Shown: positions 35,242 through 44,944, numbered from the stretch's first letter. The stretch: DNA of 64,000 nt from Streptomyces sp. NBC_00572 (GCF_026341815.1 NZ_JAPENX010000001.1:806001-870000), one strand, 5' to 3'. The notes: generated by a model not told the origin, from the letters alone. Numbers and translations: made by a program.

Positions 35242-36057
35242 ATGAGTGCACGCAACAACCAGGCCAACAAGGCTGCCGCCCGCGAGCGTCTGCGCGTCGA
35301 GCGCGAGCACCAGGCGAAGAAGGACCGGGCGCGCCGCCAGCTCGTCGTCGGCGTCTCGGCCGTGGCCGTCCTGGCCGCCGCCGGCGGCATCGGCTACGCC
35401 GTGGTCCAGTCGAACAAGCCCTCCCAGTGGGAGGAAGCGGCGAAGGCGACCACCGTGACCGCCCCGAAGAACACCACGGGCACGAACGGCACGACCGTCG
35501 TCGTCGGCAAGTCGTCCGCGAAGAAGACCCTGGAGCTGTACGAGGACTCGCGCTGCCCGGTCTGCGCGACCTTCGAGCAGTCCGTGGGCTCCACGGTCGA
35601 GAAGGACGTCGAGGCCGGCAAGTACAAGATCAAGTATGTCGGTGCCACCTTCATCGACGACGCCGCCACGGGCGAGGGCTCGAAGAACGCCCTCTCGGCA
35701 CTCGGCGCCGCCCTGAACGTGAGCCCCGACGCCTTCCTGAAGTACAAGGGAGCGCTGTACTCGGCGGACTTCCACCCCGAGGAGAACGACGACAAGTTCG
35801 CCAAGGACTCCTACCTGCTGAAGGTGGCGGACTCGGTACCGGCCCTCAAGGGCAACGCCGAGTTCAAGAAGAACGTCGAGAACGGCACGTTCGACGCCTG
35901 GGCGATGAAGATGTCGAAGGCCTTCGACGAGAGCGGTGTGACCGGCACCCCGACCCTGAAGATGGACGGCAAGCCGGTGACGGTGGCGGGCTCCGACAAC
36001 CCGCCGATGACGCCGGCCGAGTTCACCACGGCGATCGACACGGCCCTGAAGGGCTGA
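35242..36057 (+). CDS. Membrane-anchored DsbA-like thioredoxin-fold protein
   Basis: 271 residues. A basic, coiled-coil-like cytoplasmic N-terminus (residues 8-32) and one membrane segment (about 33-55) precede a DsbA-type domain with CPVC at 105-108 in LYEDSRCPVCATFE, and cis-Pro in SGVTGTPTLKMDG. The mature domain is rich in Lys and Asn. Domain order is the same as in the CPAC protein at 3627-4478, so the two are paralogues, but the dipeptide between the cysteines differs and may tune redox potential. The RBS is GGAG. The preceding membrane protein might be a partner (inference). Confidence 0.88.
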   Translation: MSARNNQANKAAARERLRVEREHQAKKDRARRQLVVGVSAVAVLAAAGGIGYAVVQSNKPSQWEEAAKATTVTAPKNTTGTNGTTVVVGKSSAKKTLELYEDSRCPVCATFEQSVGSTVEKDVEAGKYKIKYVGATFIDDAATGEGSKNALSALGAALNVSPDAFLKYKGALYSADFHPEENDDKFAKDSYLLKVADSVPALKGNAEFKKNVENGTFDAWAMKMSKAFDESGVTGTPTLKMDGKPVTVAGSDNPPMTPAEFTTAIDTALKG

Positions 36058-36081
36058 CGGCCGGGTACCCGCCTTCGCCGC

Positions 36082-36118
36082 CCCCTGGCCCGGCCGCCCC
36101 ACGGCGGCGGGTCAGGGG
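36082..36118. terminator. Imperfect terminator hairpin after the DsbA-like gene
   Basis: CCCCTGGCCCGGCCGCC pairs with GGCGGCGGGTCAGGGG with a bulge and one mismatch, 24 bases past the stop. Confidence 0.6.
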
Positions 36119-36261
36119 CCGAAGGGCAGCATCCGGGGCCCGGTGGCCCCGCGCCGGGAAGGGGCTCGTACGAGGATCCGTCGCGACCTCGGGGCAAAGG
36201 TCCGACGAACTTCGGGTAAGAGGCTCCCAACCCGCCGTACCCGCCAGTAATCTGACTGCCT

Positions 36262-37911
36262 GTGACCAGTCGTTTCATATCTCCTGCCCCCAGTCGGCGC
36301 ACGGTCGTCAAGGCCGCCGCCGTCACCGCCGTCGCCGCGCCCGCCCTTCTCGGCGCGGCCTCCACGGCCCACGCGGCCCCCGGGGCACCCGCGTTCCTCC
36401 ACGGCGTCGCCTCCGGCGACCCGCTGCCCGACGGCGTCCTGCTCTGGACGCGCGTCACCCCCACCCCCGAAGCCGTGCCCGGTTCCGGCCTCGGCCCGGA
36501 CCTCCAGGTCGGCTGGGAGCTCGCCGAGGACCGCGCCTTCGCGCGGGTCGTGGCCTCCGGCACGACCACCGCGAGCGCCGGTTCCGACCACACGGTGAAG
36601 GCCGACGTCCGGGGCCTGCGCCCGGCCACCGCCTACTGGTTCCGCTTCACCGCGGGCTCCACCGTCTCCCCCACCGCACGCACCCGTACGGCTCCGGCCG
36701 CCGATGCCGCCGCGCCCGGTGTCCGCTTCGGCGTGGTCTCCTGCGCCAACTGGGAGGCCGGCCACTTCTCGGCGTACCGCCACCTCGCCTCCCGCGCCGA
36801 CCTGGACGCGATCCTCCACCTCGGCGACTACGTCTACGAGTACGGCAGCGGCACCTACCCCGAGGCGAAGTACACGGTCCGGCAGCACGAGCCGCGCCAC
36901 GAGATCGTCTCGCTCGCCGACTACCGCACCCGGCACGGCCACTACAAGACGGACGCCGACCTCCAGGCGCTGCACGCGGCCCACCCGGTCGTCGCCATCT
37001 GGGACGACCACGAGTTCGCCAACGACGCCTGGTCGGGCGGGGCAGAGAACCACACCCCGGGCGCCGAGGGCGACTGGGCGGCCCGGGTCGCCGCCGCCAA
37101 GCAGGCCTATTTCGAGTGGATGCCGGTCCGCACCTCCACCGAGGGCACGGTCTTCCGGCGGCTGCGCTTCGGCAAGCTGGCCGATCTGCACCTGCTCGAC
37201 CTGCGCTCCTTCCGCTCCGCCCCGGCGAAGACGGGCAGCGGTTCGGTCGACGACCCGGAGCGGAGCATCACGGGCCGCGCCCAGCTCGACTGGCTCAAGT
37301 CCGGGCTCGCGGGCTCGGACGCGACCTGGCAGCTGGTCGGCACCTCGGTGATGATTTCGCCGGTCGCCTTCGGGGCCCTGCCCGCCCACCTCCTGGAGCC
37401 GCTCGCCGAGCTGATGGGCCTGCCGAAGGAGGGGCTCGCGGTCAACGTCGACCAGTGGGACGGGTACACGGACGACCGCAAGGAGCTGCTCGCGCACCTC
37501 ACCTCGCGGGCGATCCGCAACACGGTCTTCCTGACCGGCGACATCCACATGGCCTGGGCCAACGACGTGCCGGTGAAGGCGGCCACCTATCCGTTCTCGG
37601 CGTCCGCCGCGACCGAGTTCGTGGTCACCTCGGTGACCTCGGACAACCTGGACGACATGCTGCACGTGGCCCCGGGGACGCTCTCGGTGGTGGCCGCCGG
37701 AGCCGTCAAGGCCGCCAACCGGCATGTGAAGTGGGTGGACATGGACCACCACGGCTACGGGGTGCTGGACGTGACCGCCGAGCGCTCGCAGATGGACTAC
37801 TACACGGTCTCCGACAAGACGGACCCGGACGCGACGACGGCCTGGGCGCGCTCCTACCGGACGCTGAGCGGAACGCAGCGTGTCGAGCGGGTGTACCAGC
37901 CGGTGCGCTGA
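36262..37911 (+). CDS. phoD: PhoD-type alkaline phosphatase/phosphodiesterase, Tat-exported
   Basis: 549 residues from GTG. A twin-arginine signal [21 protein letters not shown] (11-31) ends with AHA at 36-38. PhoD motifs follow: [63 protein letters not shown] and [11 protein letters not shown], holding the Asp, His and Cys-adjacent residues that bind Fe3+/Ca2+ in this family. It hydrolyses phosphomonoesters and diesters outside the cell. TAATCT eight bases upstream of the GTG may be a -10, implying a short or absent leader. PHO-box-like repeats were not convincingly seen. Confidence 0.92.
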   Translation: MTSRFISPAPSRRTVVKAAAVTAVAAPALLGAASTAHAAPGAPAFLHGVASGDPLPDGVLLWTRVTPTPEAVPGSGLGPDLQVGWELAEDRAFARVVASGTTTASAGSDHTVKADVRGLRPATAYWFRFTAGSTVSPTARTRTAPAADAAAPGVRFGVVSCANWEAGHFSAYRHLASRADLDAILHLGDYVYEYGSGTYPEAKYTVRQHEPRHEIVSLADYRTRHGHYKTDADLQALHAAHPVVAIWDDHEFANDAWSGGAENHTPGAEGDWAARVAAAKQAYFEWMPVRTSTEGTVFRRLRFGKLADLHLLDLRSFRSAPAKTGSGSVDDPERSITGRAQLDWLKSGLAGSDATWQLVGTSVMISPVAFGALPAHLLEPLAELMGLPKEGLAVNVDQWDGYTDDRKELLAHLTSRAIRNTVFLTGDIHMAWANDVPVKAATYPFSASAATEFVVTSVTSDNLDDMLHVAPGTLSVVAAGAVKAANRHVKWVDMDHHGYGVLDVTAERSQMDYYTVSDKTDPDATTAWARSYRTLSGTQRVERVYQPVR

Positions 37912-38228
37912 AAGTTCCCCTGCGACACCGAGTTGACGCTCTAACGACGATTTTCAGCCATGATCTCTTCTGTTAACGGGAGATCACATCGCTACGGCGG
38001 GTGGCCGGATTTGTAGATCGAATCCGGACACACCACCCGCCTCCGTCACCCCGACTGTTACGTCGGCGTCTCAAACCCCGGAATCGGCGCAAGAATTTCT
38101 TCCCGATGACCCGAATTGCCCCACGAATGATTGGGCTTGATCACTCCTCAACAGTGGCTGACATGGACGCGTAATCTCCCCGGCGTGGCGGAGGAAGTTC
38201 CTCCCCCCACCCCCCACGAGGAGTCACC
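37912..38228 (+). promoter_or_regulatory. 317-base region with a long hairpin, upstream of the metalloprotease
   Basis: No gene. Main structure is an interrupted hairpin at 37996-38041: GGCGGGTGG ... CCACCCGCC with an inner CCGGATT ... AATCCGG. It could terminate phoD or be part of a long structured 5' leader. Base composition is lower in GC than elsewhere (for example AAGAATTTCTTCC near 38092), as often near promoters. A TTGACG at 37933 lacks a well-spaced -10. GAGGAG lies just before the protease ATG. Confidence 0.55.
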
Positions 38229-39239
38229 ATGCGTGCTCTTGCCCGTATATCCCCGCGTATGTCACGTCGGATGCTCGGTACGGCTGTCATGGCCGGAACC
38301 CTGGCCCTTGCCCCGCTCTCCGCCCCGGTCGCGAGCGGCACCACCACCGCCACCCTGGCCGGCGCCTCCGTCGAGGAGTGCGCGGACGACGCCGGCGCCC
38401 TCTCCGGCGCCCGTAAGGCGCGCGGCGCCGACAGCCACGCCGCCGAGCCGAACGAGGTCACGGCCGCCAAGGCCGCGGCCATGGACGCCGACTTCAAGAA
38501 GAAGCTGTCCGCGGCCCGTTCCGAGGGTCGCCTCAGCGCCTCCGCCGAGTCCGGCGCCGCCGCGGTGGTGAACATCCCCGTCTACTTCCACGTCATCCAC
38601 TCCGGTACGACGGGCAAGCTCTCCGCGACGGCGATCACCAACCAGATGAACGTCCTGAACGCGGCCTACGCGGGCCAGGGCACCGGCAATGTGAACACCA
38701 ACTTCCAGTTCACCCTTGCCGCGACCGACTACACGGACAACGCGTCCTGGTACAACCTGTCCTCCGGCTCCACCGCCGAGAAGCAGATGAAGCAGACCCT
38801 CCGCAAGGGCGGCGCGGGCGCGCTGAACTTCTACACCGCCAACCTGGGCGGCGGCCTCCTCGGCTGGGCGACCTTCCCGTCCTCGTACGCCTCGCAGCCG
38901 TCCATGGACGGTGTCGTCGTCCTCGACGCCTCGCTCCCGGGCGGTTCCGCGGCCAACTACAACCAGGGCGACACCGCGACCCACGAGGTCGGCCACTGGA
39001 TGGGTCTCTACCACACCTTCCAGGGCGGCTGTAACGGCGCCGGCGACTCCGTGGCCGACACCCCGGCCGAGAAGAGCCCCGCCTACGAGTGCCCGACCGG
39101 CCGTGACTCCTGCGCCTCCAAGGCCGGTGTGGACCCGATCCACAACTTCATGGACTACACGTACGACGCCTGCATGTACCAGTTCACTTCCGGCCAGGTG
39201 ACCCGGATGAACGACTACTGGACGGCGTACCGCGGCTGA
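38229..39239 (+). CDS. Secreted zinc metalloprotease, M43 (pappalysin-like) family
   Basis: 336 residues. Sec-type signal with basic start and hydrophobic stretch [21 protein letters not shown] (15-35). A propeptide-like region to about 110 is Ala/Lys-rich. The zinc site is [11 protein letters not shown] (252-262: His252, Glu253, His256, His262) and the Met-turn is NFMDYTYD with Met308. The fold elements [12 protein letters not shown] and INQM fit M43 proteases. Six cysteines around the active site ([23 protein letters not shown] region) likely form disulfides. Extracellular protein degradation is expected. Confidence 0.92.
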   Translation: MRALARISPRMSRRMLGTAVMAGTLALAPLSAPVASGTTTATLAGASVEECADDAGALSGARKARGADSHAAEPNEVTAAKAAAMDADFKKKLSAARSEGRLSASAESGAAAVVNIPVYFHVIHSGTTGKLSATAITNQMNVLNAAYAGQGTGNVNTNFQFTLAATDYTDNASWYNLSSGSTAEKQMKQTLRKGGAGALNFYTANLGGGLLGWATFPSSYASQPSMDGVVVLDASLPGGSAANYNQGDTATHEVGHWMGLYHTFQGGCNGAGDSVADTPAEKSPAYECPTGRDSCASKAGVDPIHNFMDYTYDACMYQFTSGQVTRMNDYWTAYRG

Positions 39240-39257
39240 CGGAACGTCCGAGACACA

Positions 39258-39293
39258 GGTGTGGCCCCCGGGGAACTCCCCGGGGGCCACACC
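39258..39293. terminator. Terminator between convergent genes
   Basis: Perfect 17-base arms GGTGTGGCCCCCGGGGA / TCCCCGGGGGCCACACC with a two-base loop; lies between the protease and the convergent hydrolase gene. Confidence 0.9.
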
Positions 39294-39299
39294 CCGTTC

Positions 39300-39869
39300 C
39301 TACAGCCCCTCGACGAAGCCCAGCGCCACCGACCAGGTCCGCTCGGCCGCCTCCTCGTCCCAGTCGGGCAGCTCCGGGTCCGTGTACACGTGCCCCGCGC
39401 CCGGGTAGCGGTAGATCTCCACGTCCGCCCCGGCCTTGCGCATCTGGAGGTACCAGGAGGACAGCCAGTCGTGCGTCTCGAACGGGTCGGGATCGGCCAC
39501 GTGCAGCTGCACGGGCAGCTCGTCCACCGAGGCGGTCTCCGCGAGGTCCGAGGTGCCGTGGAAGAGCAGCAGCCCGCGCGCCTTCTCGTCCCCGAGCGCC
39601 AGCGTCTGCGCGATCGAGGCCCCGAGGGAGAGACCCATGTAGACCAGGCCGCGCTCGGAGTACGGGGCGGCGGCGAGCACCGCCCGCTTCAGCAGCTCGT
39701 CCTTGCCGATCTCGTCCCGGAGCGCCACACCCTCCTCGACCGTCCCGACCGTCCGGCCCCCGTAGAGGTCCGGGGTCCAGACCTGGTGCCCGGCGGCACG
39801 GAGCCGCTCGGCAGCGGCCTCGACGGAAGGGGTCAGCCCGTAGGCCGAGTGGAAGAGCATGATGTCCAT
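39300..39869 (-). CDS. Dienelactone hydrolase-like alpha/beta hydrolase
   Basis: 189 residues. An alpha/beta-hydrolase core of the DLH family: IMLFHSAYGLTPSVEAAAERLRAAGHQVWTPDLYGG at the N-terminus, nucleophile elbow-like GLSLGAS (about 76-82) in place of the canonical GxCxG, and HVADPDPFETHDW and YRYPGAGHVYTDP, which would supply the acid and His. With Ser in the elbow rather than Cys, the substrate may not be dienelactone. I use the ATG at 39869, with AGGATG upstream. Confidence 0.82.
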   Translation of the reverse strand: MDIMLFHSAYGLTPSVEAAAERLRAAGHQVWTPDLYGGRTVGTVEEGVALRDEIGKDELLKRAVLAAAPYSERGLVYMGLSLGASIAQTLALGDEKARGLLLFHGTSDLAETASVDELPVQLHVADPDPFETHDWLSSWYLQMRKAGADVEIYRYPGAGHVYTDPELPDWDEEAAERTWSVALGFVEGL

Positions 39870-39956
39870 GCGTCCCATCCTGCCACCCGGCCCACGGGAC
39901 TCCGGCCCCACCGCCCGCCGCGTCGACCACCTCCCCACCTGACGCCGCCCGCCCCC

Positions 39957-41543
39957 TCACCGCATGCTGCGCACGTCCAGATGCCGCAGCACCCGGTCCA
40001 CCACCTCCGGATCGGCACCCGGCTCGCTGCGGGCCGAGAGCACCTCGTGCCGGGCGGCCGACATCAGCTCCCGCTGGATCCGCTGCACCGCCTTGAACCG
40101 CTTCGTCCGCTCGACGAACGCGGCCCGCCGCTCCTCGTCGACCATGTCCGGACTGATCCGCGCCCCGATGTCGTACGCCCCGCGCAGCAGGCGCTCCTGG
40201 ACCTCCTCGGGCAGCTCCTCGACCTCCTCGATCTCCTTGAGCCTGCGCCTGGCGGCCTTCGCGGCGCGGATGGCGAGATCCCGCTCAAGGGCCCGCTCCG
40301 CGTCCGCGTCGGCCCGCACGCCGAGCCGCTTCACCAGCCAGGGCAGGGTGAGGCCCTGGAAGACGAGAGTGGCGATGATCACGCAGAAGGCGATGAAGAC
40401 GATCTCGTCGCGGCCGGGGAAGGGCGAGCCGTCGTCGGTCCGGAGCGGGATGGCGAGCGCGAGCGCCACCGAGGCCACGCCGCGCATCCCCGCCCACCAC
40501 ATGACGATGGTCTCCCGCCAGCTCGTCGGGATCTCCTCGTCGACATCCCGGCGGGTGTGCAGCCGTTTCGCGAGCCAGGTGGCCGGCAGCAGCCACAGCA
40601 GCCGGACGCCGACGACCACCCCGACGACGGCGGCGCCCCAGTCGAGCATCTGCCAGCCGCGCCCCTCGGCCACCCCGAAGACATGCACGAGTTCGAGGCC
40701 GATGAGACCGAAGGCGATGCCGGTGACGAGGGTGTCGACGATCTGCCAGAAGGTCTGGCCGGCGAGGCGGCCCATGACGTCGTCGGCGTCGGCCGCGTGC
40801 TCGGCGAGGAAGAGGGCCGTGACCAGGACGGCGAGGACGCCCGAGCCGTGCAGCTCCTCGGCGAGGACGTAGCTCACGAAGGGCACGAGGAGGGTGAGGC
40901 CGGTCTGCAGGGTGGCGTCGCCCAGGAACCCGATGAGCTTGTTGGCGAACCAGCCGAGCGCCAGGCCGAGGACCAGGGCGACCACGGCGGAGAGGAAGAG
41001 CTGGCCGACCGCCTCGGGCCAGGAGAAGGAGCCGCTGACGGCCGCGGCGATGGCCACGTGGTAGAGCACGATCGCGGTCACGTCGTTGAAGAGCCCCTCA
41101 CCCTCCAGGATCGACACGAGCCGCCGCGGCAGCCCGAGGGAGCCGGCGACGGCGGTCGCCGCGACCGGGTCGGGCGGTGCGACGAGGGCACCCAGCGCGA
41201 TCGCGGCGGCCAGCGGAAGACCGGGCACGAGCGCGTGCGCGACCGCGCCCACGGCGGCCGTGGTGACGAACACCAGGGCGACCGCGAGCAGGAAGATCGG
41301 CCGCTTGTTGGCCGCGAACTGACGCCAGGAGGTGCGCTGCACGGAAGCGTAGAGGAGCGGCGGCAGCACCAGCGGGAGGATGAACTCCGGCGGGACCTCG
41401 ACGTTCGGCACGAAGGGCAGGAGGGCCAGCGCGATCCCGATGAGGGTCATCAGGACGGGCGCGGGCAGTCCGAGCCGGTCGCCGAGGGGAACGGTGAGCA
41501 GAGCGCCGAGCAGCAGCAAGAACAACAGGGCCAATTGATCCAC
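39957..41543 (-). CDS. CPA1-family Na+/H+ antiporter
   Basis: About 528 residues with 12 or so membrane segments up to residue ~400 and a charged cytoplasmic tail of ~120 residues. The ion-binding region is ALGALVAPPDPVAATAVAGSL and the core helix EGLFNDVTAIVLYHVAIA; the later GMRGVASVALALAIPL is the conserved Arg-containing helix of CPA1 (NhaP/NHE-type). Roles in pH and sodium tolerance are expected. GTG at 41543 fits the upstream AGGG spacing better than the in-frame GTG at 41549. Confidence 0.92.
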   Translation of the reverse strand: MDQLALLFLLLLGALLTVPLGDRLGLPAPVLMTLIGIALALLPFVPNVEVPPEFILPLVLPPLLYASVQRTSWRQFAANKRPIFLLAVALVFVTTAAVGAVAHALVPGLPLAAAIALGALVAPPDPVAATAVAGSLGLPRRLVSILEGEGLFNDVTAIVLYHVAIAAAVSGSFSWPEAVGQLFLSAVVALVLGLALGWFANKLIGFLGDATLQTGLTLLVPFVSYVLAEELHGSGVLAVLVTALFLAEHAADADDVMGRLAGQTFWQIVDTLVTGIAFGLIGLELVHVFGVAEGRGWQMLDWGAAVVGVVVGVRLLWLLPATWLAKRLHTRRDVDEEIPTSWRETIVMWWAGMRGVASVALALAIPLRTDDGSPFPGRDEIVFIAFCVIIATLVFQGLTLPWLVKRLGVRADADAERALERDLAIRAAKAARRRLKEIEEVEELPEEVQERLLRGAYDIGARISPDMVDEERRAAFVERTKRFKAVQRIQRELMSAARHEVLSARSEPGADPEVVDRVLRHLDVRSMR

Positions 41544-41580
41544 GGCCACACCCTGCCACGTATGTCCGTTTTAACAGCGA

Positions 41581-41626
41581 CTGCCCCCTGTGTGCACCCG
41601 TGCGCGGCGGGTGCTACAGGGGGCAG
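41581..41626. terminator. Two-tier hairpin between the antiporter and GNAT genes
   Basis: Outer arms CTGCCCCCTG / CAGGGGGCAG and inner arms GCACCCG / CGGGTGC, downstream of the GNAT gene stop and upstream of the antiporter start. Confidence 0.8.
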
Positions 41627-41652
41627 GGGACGCCGTCGGTGGCGCGGAGGTC

Positions 41653-42120
41653 CTACAGCGAGCGCCTCATCGCCCGGTGCGGCATGTCCGCGTCCGGGAA
41701 CTCGGGGCCGTACGCCTCGTAGCCGAGCCGCTCGTAGAAGCCGAGCGCGTGGGTCTGCGCGTGCAGGTCGACGGCGGTCAGACCGCGCTCGCGCGCCACG
41801 TCCTCGATGCCCCGCACGAGCGCCGCGCCGACACCGAGGCCGCGCGCGGCCTCGGAGACCGCGAGCCGGCCGAGCGAGCCCACCGAGACGTCGGCGCCGG
41901 TCTTGCCGGCCGCGTCCGCCCCGAAGAGAAGCCGGCCGGTGCCCAGCGGCAGCCCGTCCTCGCGCACCGCGAGCACGTGCACGGCGGTCGCGTCGTACGT
42001 GTCGTACTCCAGCTCCTGCGGAACGCCCTGCTCCACCACGAAGACCTCACGGCGGACCGCGAAGCAGGCCTCGCGGTCCTCGGGGCCGAGCGCCTCACGG
42101 ACGCTGTACGCGGTGGTCAC
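41653..42120 (-). CDS. GNAT family N-acetyltransferase
   Basis: 155 residues from GTG. The acetyl-CoA loop is [22 protein letters not shown] (about 89-110, Q/RxxGxG/A type), followed by [20 protein letters not shown], the usual motif B. The N-terminal [15 protein letters not shown] with [16 protein letters not shown] is close to the ElaA/YjaB-like group. Start overlaps the RluA-type gene stop (GTGA). Acceptor unknown. Confidence 0.88.
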   Translation of the reverse strand: MTTAYSVREALGPEDREACFAVRREVFVVEQGVPQELEYDTYDATAVHVLAVREDGLPLGTGRLLFGADAAGKTGADVSVGSLGRLAVSEAARGLGVGAALVRGIEDVARERGLTAVDLHAQTHALGFYERLGYEAYGPEFPDADMPHRAMRRSL

Positions 42121-43058
42121 TGGCTCTCCGCCGCGATCCGGTCCAGGGCCTTCTGGAGGTCCTCGGGGTAGGTGCTGGCGAACTCGACCCAGGAGCCGTC
42201 GCCCGGGTGCTCGAAGCCGAGGCGGACGGCGTGCAGCCACTGCCGGGTCAGGCCGAGACGCTTGGCGATCGTCGGGTCGGCGCCGTAGGTGAGGTCGCCG
42301 ACGCAGGGGTGCCGATGGGCGGACATGTGCACCCGGATCTGGTGGGTGCGGCCCGTCTCCAGCTTGATGTCGAGCAGCGAGGCCGAGCGGTACGCCTCGA
42401 TGAGGTCGTAGTGCGTGACGGAGGCCTTGCCGTCGGCGGTGACCGCCCACTTGTAGTCGTGGTTCGGGTGTCGGCCGATGGGGGCGTCGATGGTGCCGCT
42501 CATCGGGTCGGGGTGGCCCTGTACCAGCGCGTGGTAGCGCTTGTCGACCACGCGCTCCTTGAACTGGCGCTTGAGCGAGGTGTACGCGTACTCCGACTTG
42601 GCGACCACCATCAGACCGGAGGTGCCGACGTCGAGGCGGTGCACGATGCCCTGGCGCTCGGCGGCGCCGGAGGTGGAGATGCGGTACCCGGCGGCGGCGA
42701 GGCCGCCGATGACCGTGGTGCCGGTCCAGCCGGGGCTGGGATGCGCGGCGACACCGATCGGCTTCATGATCACGACGATGTCGTCGTCGTCATGGATGAT
42801 CTCCATGCCCTCGACGGGCTCGGCGACGATCTGCACGGGCGCGGCAGCGCCGGGCATCTCGACCTCGAGCCACGCGCCGCCGCTCACCCGCTCGGACTTG
42901 CCGACGACGGAGCCGTCGACCTGGACCTTCCCTGCGGCGGCCAGCTCGGCCGCCTTCGTACGGGAGAACCCGAACATACGGGCGATGGCGGCGTCGACGC
43001 GCTCGCCCTCCAGGCCATCGGGAACGGGCAGCGTGCGGATCTCGGGACTCGTACTCAC
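42117..43058 (-). CDS. RluA-family rRNA pseudouridine synthase
   Basis: 313 residues from GTG. An N-terminal S4 RNA-binding domain ([29 protein letters not shown], about 21-49) is followed by the catalytic domain with [16 protein letters not shown], whose Asp is the nucleophile, and [22 protein letters not shown]. Domain make-up is that of RluD/RluC-type enzymes that act on 23S rRNA, but the target site is not known from sequence. It lies downstream of lspA, separated by a hairpin. Confidence 0.92.
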   Translation of the reverse strand: MSTSPEIRTLPVPDGLEGERVDAAIARMFGFSRTKAAELAAAGKVQVDGSVVGKSERVSGGAWLEVEMPGAAAPVQIVAEPVEGMEIIHDDDDIVVIMKPIGVAAHPSPGWTGTTVIGGLAAAGYRISTSGAAERQGIVHRLDVGTSGLMVVAKSEYAYTSLKRQFKERVVDKRYHALVQGHPDPMSGTIDAPIGRHPNHDYKWAVTADGKASVTHYDLIEAYRSASLLDIKLETGRTHQIRVHMSAHRHPCVGDLTYGADPTIAKRLGLTRQWLHAVRLGFEHPGDGSWVEFASTYPEDLQKALDRIAAESQ

Positions 43059-43070
43059 TCGTCGAGTATG

Positions 43071-43102
43071 CCTTGCCCGGGAGGTACTCCGTCCGGGCAA
43101 GG
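43071..43102. terminator. Hairpin between lspA and the RluA-type gene
   Basis: CCTTGCCCGG and CCGGGCAAGG flank a 12-base loop; probably terminates or attenuates transcription after lspA. Confidence 0.65.
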
Positions 43103-43132
43103 GCTTCCGGCGAGATCCGGCCCGCCCGGGAT

Positions 43133-43756
43133 TCAGTCCTTGTGGACGGTGCCGTCGGGGTCCAGGCCCCGGAACGACAGGATCACGATGAGGATGCCGC
43201 CGCAGACGATCGCCGAGTCGGCCAGGTTGAAGACGGCGAAGTGCGCGGGGGCGATGAAGTCGACGACCGCGCCCTCGAAGACGCCCGGCGAGCGGAAGAT
43301 CCGGTCGGTGAGGTTGCCCAGCGCACCGCCGAGCAGCAGCCCGAGCGCGATGGCCCAGGGCAGGCTGTAGAGCTTCCGCGCCAGCCGGATGATCACGGCG
43401 ATCACGGCGGCGGCGATGCAGGTGAAGATGATCGTGAAGGCCTCGCCCATGCCGAACGCCGCACCCGGGTTCCGGATGGCGTCGAAGCGCAGCAGATCGC
43501 CGACCACCTCGATCGGCTCGTGGCCCTCCAGCTTGGCGACCACGAGCATCTTGCTGCCCAGGTCGAGGAGGTAGGCGAGGACGGCCACGACGAACAGGGC
43601 GACGATCCTGCGCCTGCCCCGGGGCCGCTCCTCGGGAGCGGCCGTACCGTCGTCGGGCGCGGCCGACCCGTCGGCGGCCACCGTCTCGTCGGAGGCGGCC
43701 GGCTCCTCGGCCCCTGCTGAATCCGGCGTACCGATGATGCGCTCCGCCTCTGCCAC
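43133..43756 (-). CDS. lspA: Lipoprotein signal peptidase II with acidic N-terminal extension
   Basis: 207 residues from GTG, about 40 longer than E. coli LspA. The first ~48 residues are an acidic Ala/Glu/Asp/Pro extension ending in RPRGRRRIV, followed by four membrane segments. Catalytic aspartates are in [16 protein letters not shown] and [12 protein letters not shown], the classical C and D motifs. It cleaves the signal peptide after Lgt has lipidated the Cys. GAGGGA is nine bases upstream of the start. Confidence 0.95.
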   Translation of the reverse strand: MAEAERIIGTPDSAGAEEPAASDETVAADGSAAPDDGTAAPEERPRGRRRIVALFVVAVLAYLLDLGSKMLVVAKLEGHEPIEVVGDLLRFDAIRNPGAAFGMGEAFTIIFTCIAAAVIAVIIRLARKLYSLPWAIALGLLLGGALGNLTDRIFRSPGVFEGAVVDFIAPAHFAVFNLADSAIVCGGILIVILSFRGLDPDGTVHKD

Positions 43757-43836
43757 GTGAGTGAATCCCTCGACCTCGATGCCTGACCGTGCCCCGAGGG
43801 TACGGCACAGGCGTACGAGACCGGCAGCCGAGATCG

Positions 43837-44670
43837 TCAGCCGCGCCGCTCCTGTCGCTGCTTGTCCTCGACGCAGAGCGTGGCCCGGGGGAAGGCCTGC
43901 ATCCGCGCCTTGCCGATCGGCTTCCCGCACACCTCGCAGAGGCCGTACGTGCCCGCGTCGAGCCGTTCCAGGGCGTGCTCGGTCTGTTCCAGCATCTCCC
44001 GGGCGTTGGCCGCGAGGGCCAGCTCGTGCTCGCGCGTGATGTTCTTGGTGCCGGTGTCGGCCTGGTCGTCCCCGGCGCCGTCGCCCGAGTCCCGCATGAG
44101 GCCGGTGAGCTCCTCCTTGGAGTGCGCCAGCTCGCTGCGGAGCCGCAGCACCTCGGACTGGAGCTCGTTACGGGCCTCGGTGACCTCGGCCGGGGTCCAG
44201 GGGTCCTCGCCGGGACGCACGGCGAGCTCGCCGGTACGGGCGGGAGGCACGGCGGCCTCGTCCCCGGCGGTCGTGACGCCACCCGCGGTCTTCTTCGCTG
44301 CCACCGTCCTGGCTCCTGTCTGCTTCTTCGCGGCGGGCGCCTTCTTGGCGGCCGCCTTCTTCGCCACTGCCTTCTTGGCGGGCGTCTTCCCGGCGGCGGC
44401 CTTCGGGGCGACCGTTCCCCCGGCGTCCGGCTCCGCGGCGACCGATGCGTCGGCGACCGCCTTCTTCCCAGCGGTCTTCTTCACGGCGGCCTTCTTCGCG
44501 ACGGTCTTCTCGGCGGGGGTCTTCTTCAGGGGGGTCTTCGCGACCGTGTGATGGTCGACCGGCTTCCCGGCGACCGTCGTCTTCTTCCCGGCCACGTCCT
44601 TGGCGACCTCGGCCGAACCGGTGGAACCGGCGGCCGAGGTCCTCTTCGCGGCGGTCTTCTTCGCCACCAT
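43837..44670 (-). CDS. TraR/DksA-type protein with lysine-rich tail and incomplete zinc site
   Basis: 277 residues. The first ~140 are Lys/Ala/Thr-rich with AAKK and KKT repeats like bacterial histone H1-type tails, giving DNA- or RNA-binding character. The DksA-like coiled coil lies about 165-245 ([27 protein letters not shown] ... [20 protein letters not shown]). The zinc finger reads [22 protein letters not shown] followed by VED: three of the four Cys are visible and the fourth is Asp or absent. It may bind RNA polymerase or nucleoid DNA. Family firm, function inferred. Confidence 0.85.
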   Translation of the reverse strand: MVAKKTAAKRTSAAGSTGSAEVAKDVAGKKTTVAGKPVDHHTVAKTPLKKTPAEKTVAKKAAVKKTAGKKAVADASVAAEPDAGGTVAPKAAAGKTPAKKAVAKKAAAKKAPAAKKQTGARTVAAKKTAGGVTTAGDEAAVPPARTGELAVRPGEDPWTPAEVTEARNELQSEVLRLRSELAHSKEELTGLMRDSGDGAGDDQADTGTKNITREHELALAANAREMLEQTEHALERLDAGTYGLCEVCGKPIGKARMQAFPRATLCVEDKQRQERRG

Positions 44671-44944
44671 GTCGCGGCCCCTTCACATTTTGTGATCTTG
44701 CTCGCGAATCGTGCTGGGACGATAAATCGGCCCAAGGCCCGCGGCAACGGGGCACGCCGCCGTTCCCACCCGCCCCCGCACCCCTCGGGGCAGGCCTGCC
44801 TCCGTTGTGCCCAGCTCCCCGCCGGGTAATCGCTCCCACCCCTCCCCCACATGGCCGCACACCAAGTCCGAACCGCCCCGTATGGCCATTCGGGTCACGG
44901 GAAAACCGGTCTGCCACCCCGCCCCGGGGCCCGTACACTGGGCC
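44671..44944. other. Divergent spacer and ileS promoter
   Basis: No gene. The final part holds a good promoter for ileS: CTGCCA (44911-44916), 17 bases, TACACT (44934-44939). Upstream is an unremarkable C-rich stretch containing the 5' region of the DksA-like gene. Confidence 0.6.
44911..44939 (+). promoter_or_regulatory. Vegetative-type promoter of ileS
   Basis: -35 CTGCCA and -10 TACACT with a 17-base spacer; transcription would begin near 44946, right at the start of the T-box leader. Confidence 0.6.

Noticed and set aside
36200..36262. PHO box upstream of phoD
   Set aside because: I looked for direct repeats of the GTTCACC type before phoD and found only scattered partial matches (for example GAACTTCGG), too weak to call.
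38001..38041. GATCGAATCCGG resembling a tRNA T-arm
   Set aside because: No acceptor stem, anticodon arm or D-arm is found around it; it is the loop and arm of the 37996-38041 hairpin.
39261..43370. 1369-codon plus-strand frame across five minus-strand genes
   Set aside because: It spans the hydrolase, antiporter, GNAT, RluA-type and part of lspA genes in the wrong direction, crossing terminators; no protein similarity seen.
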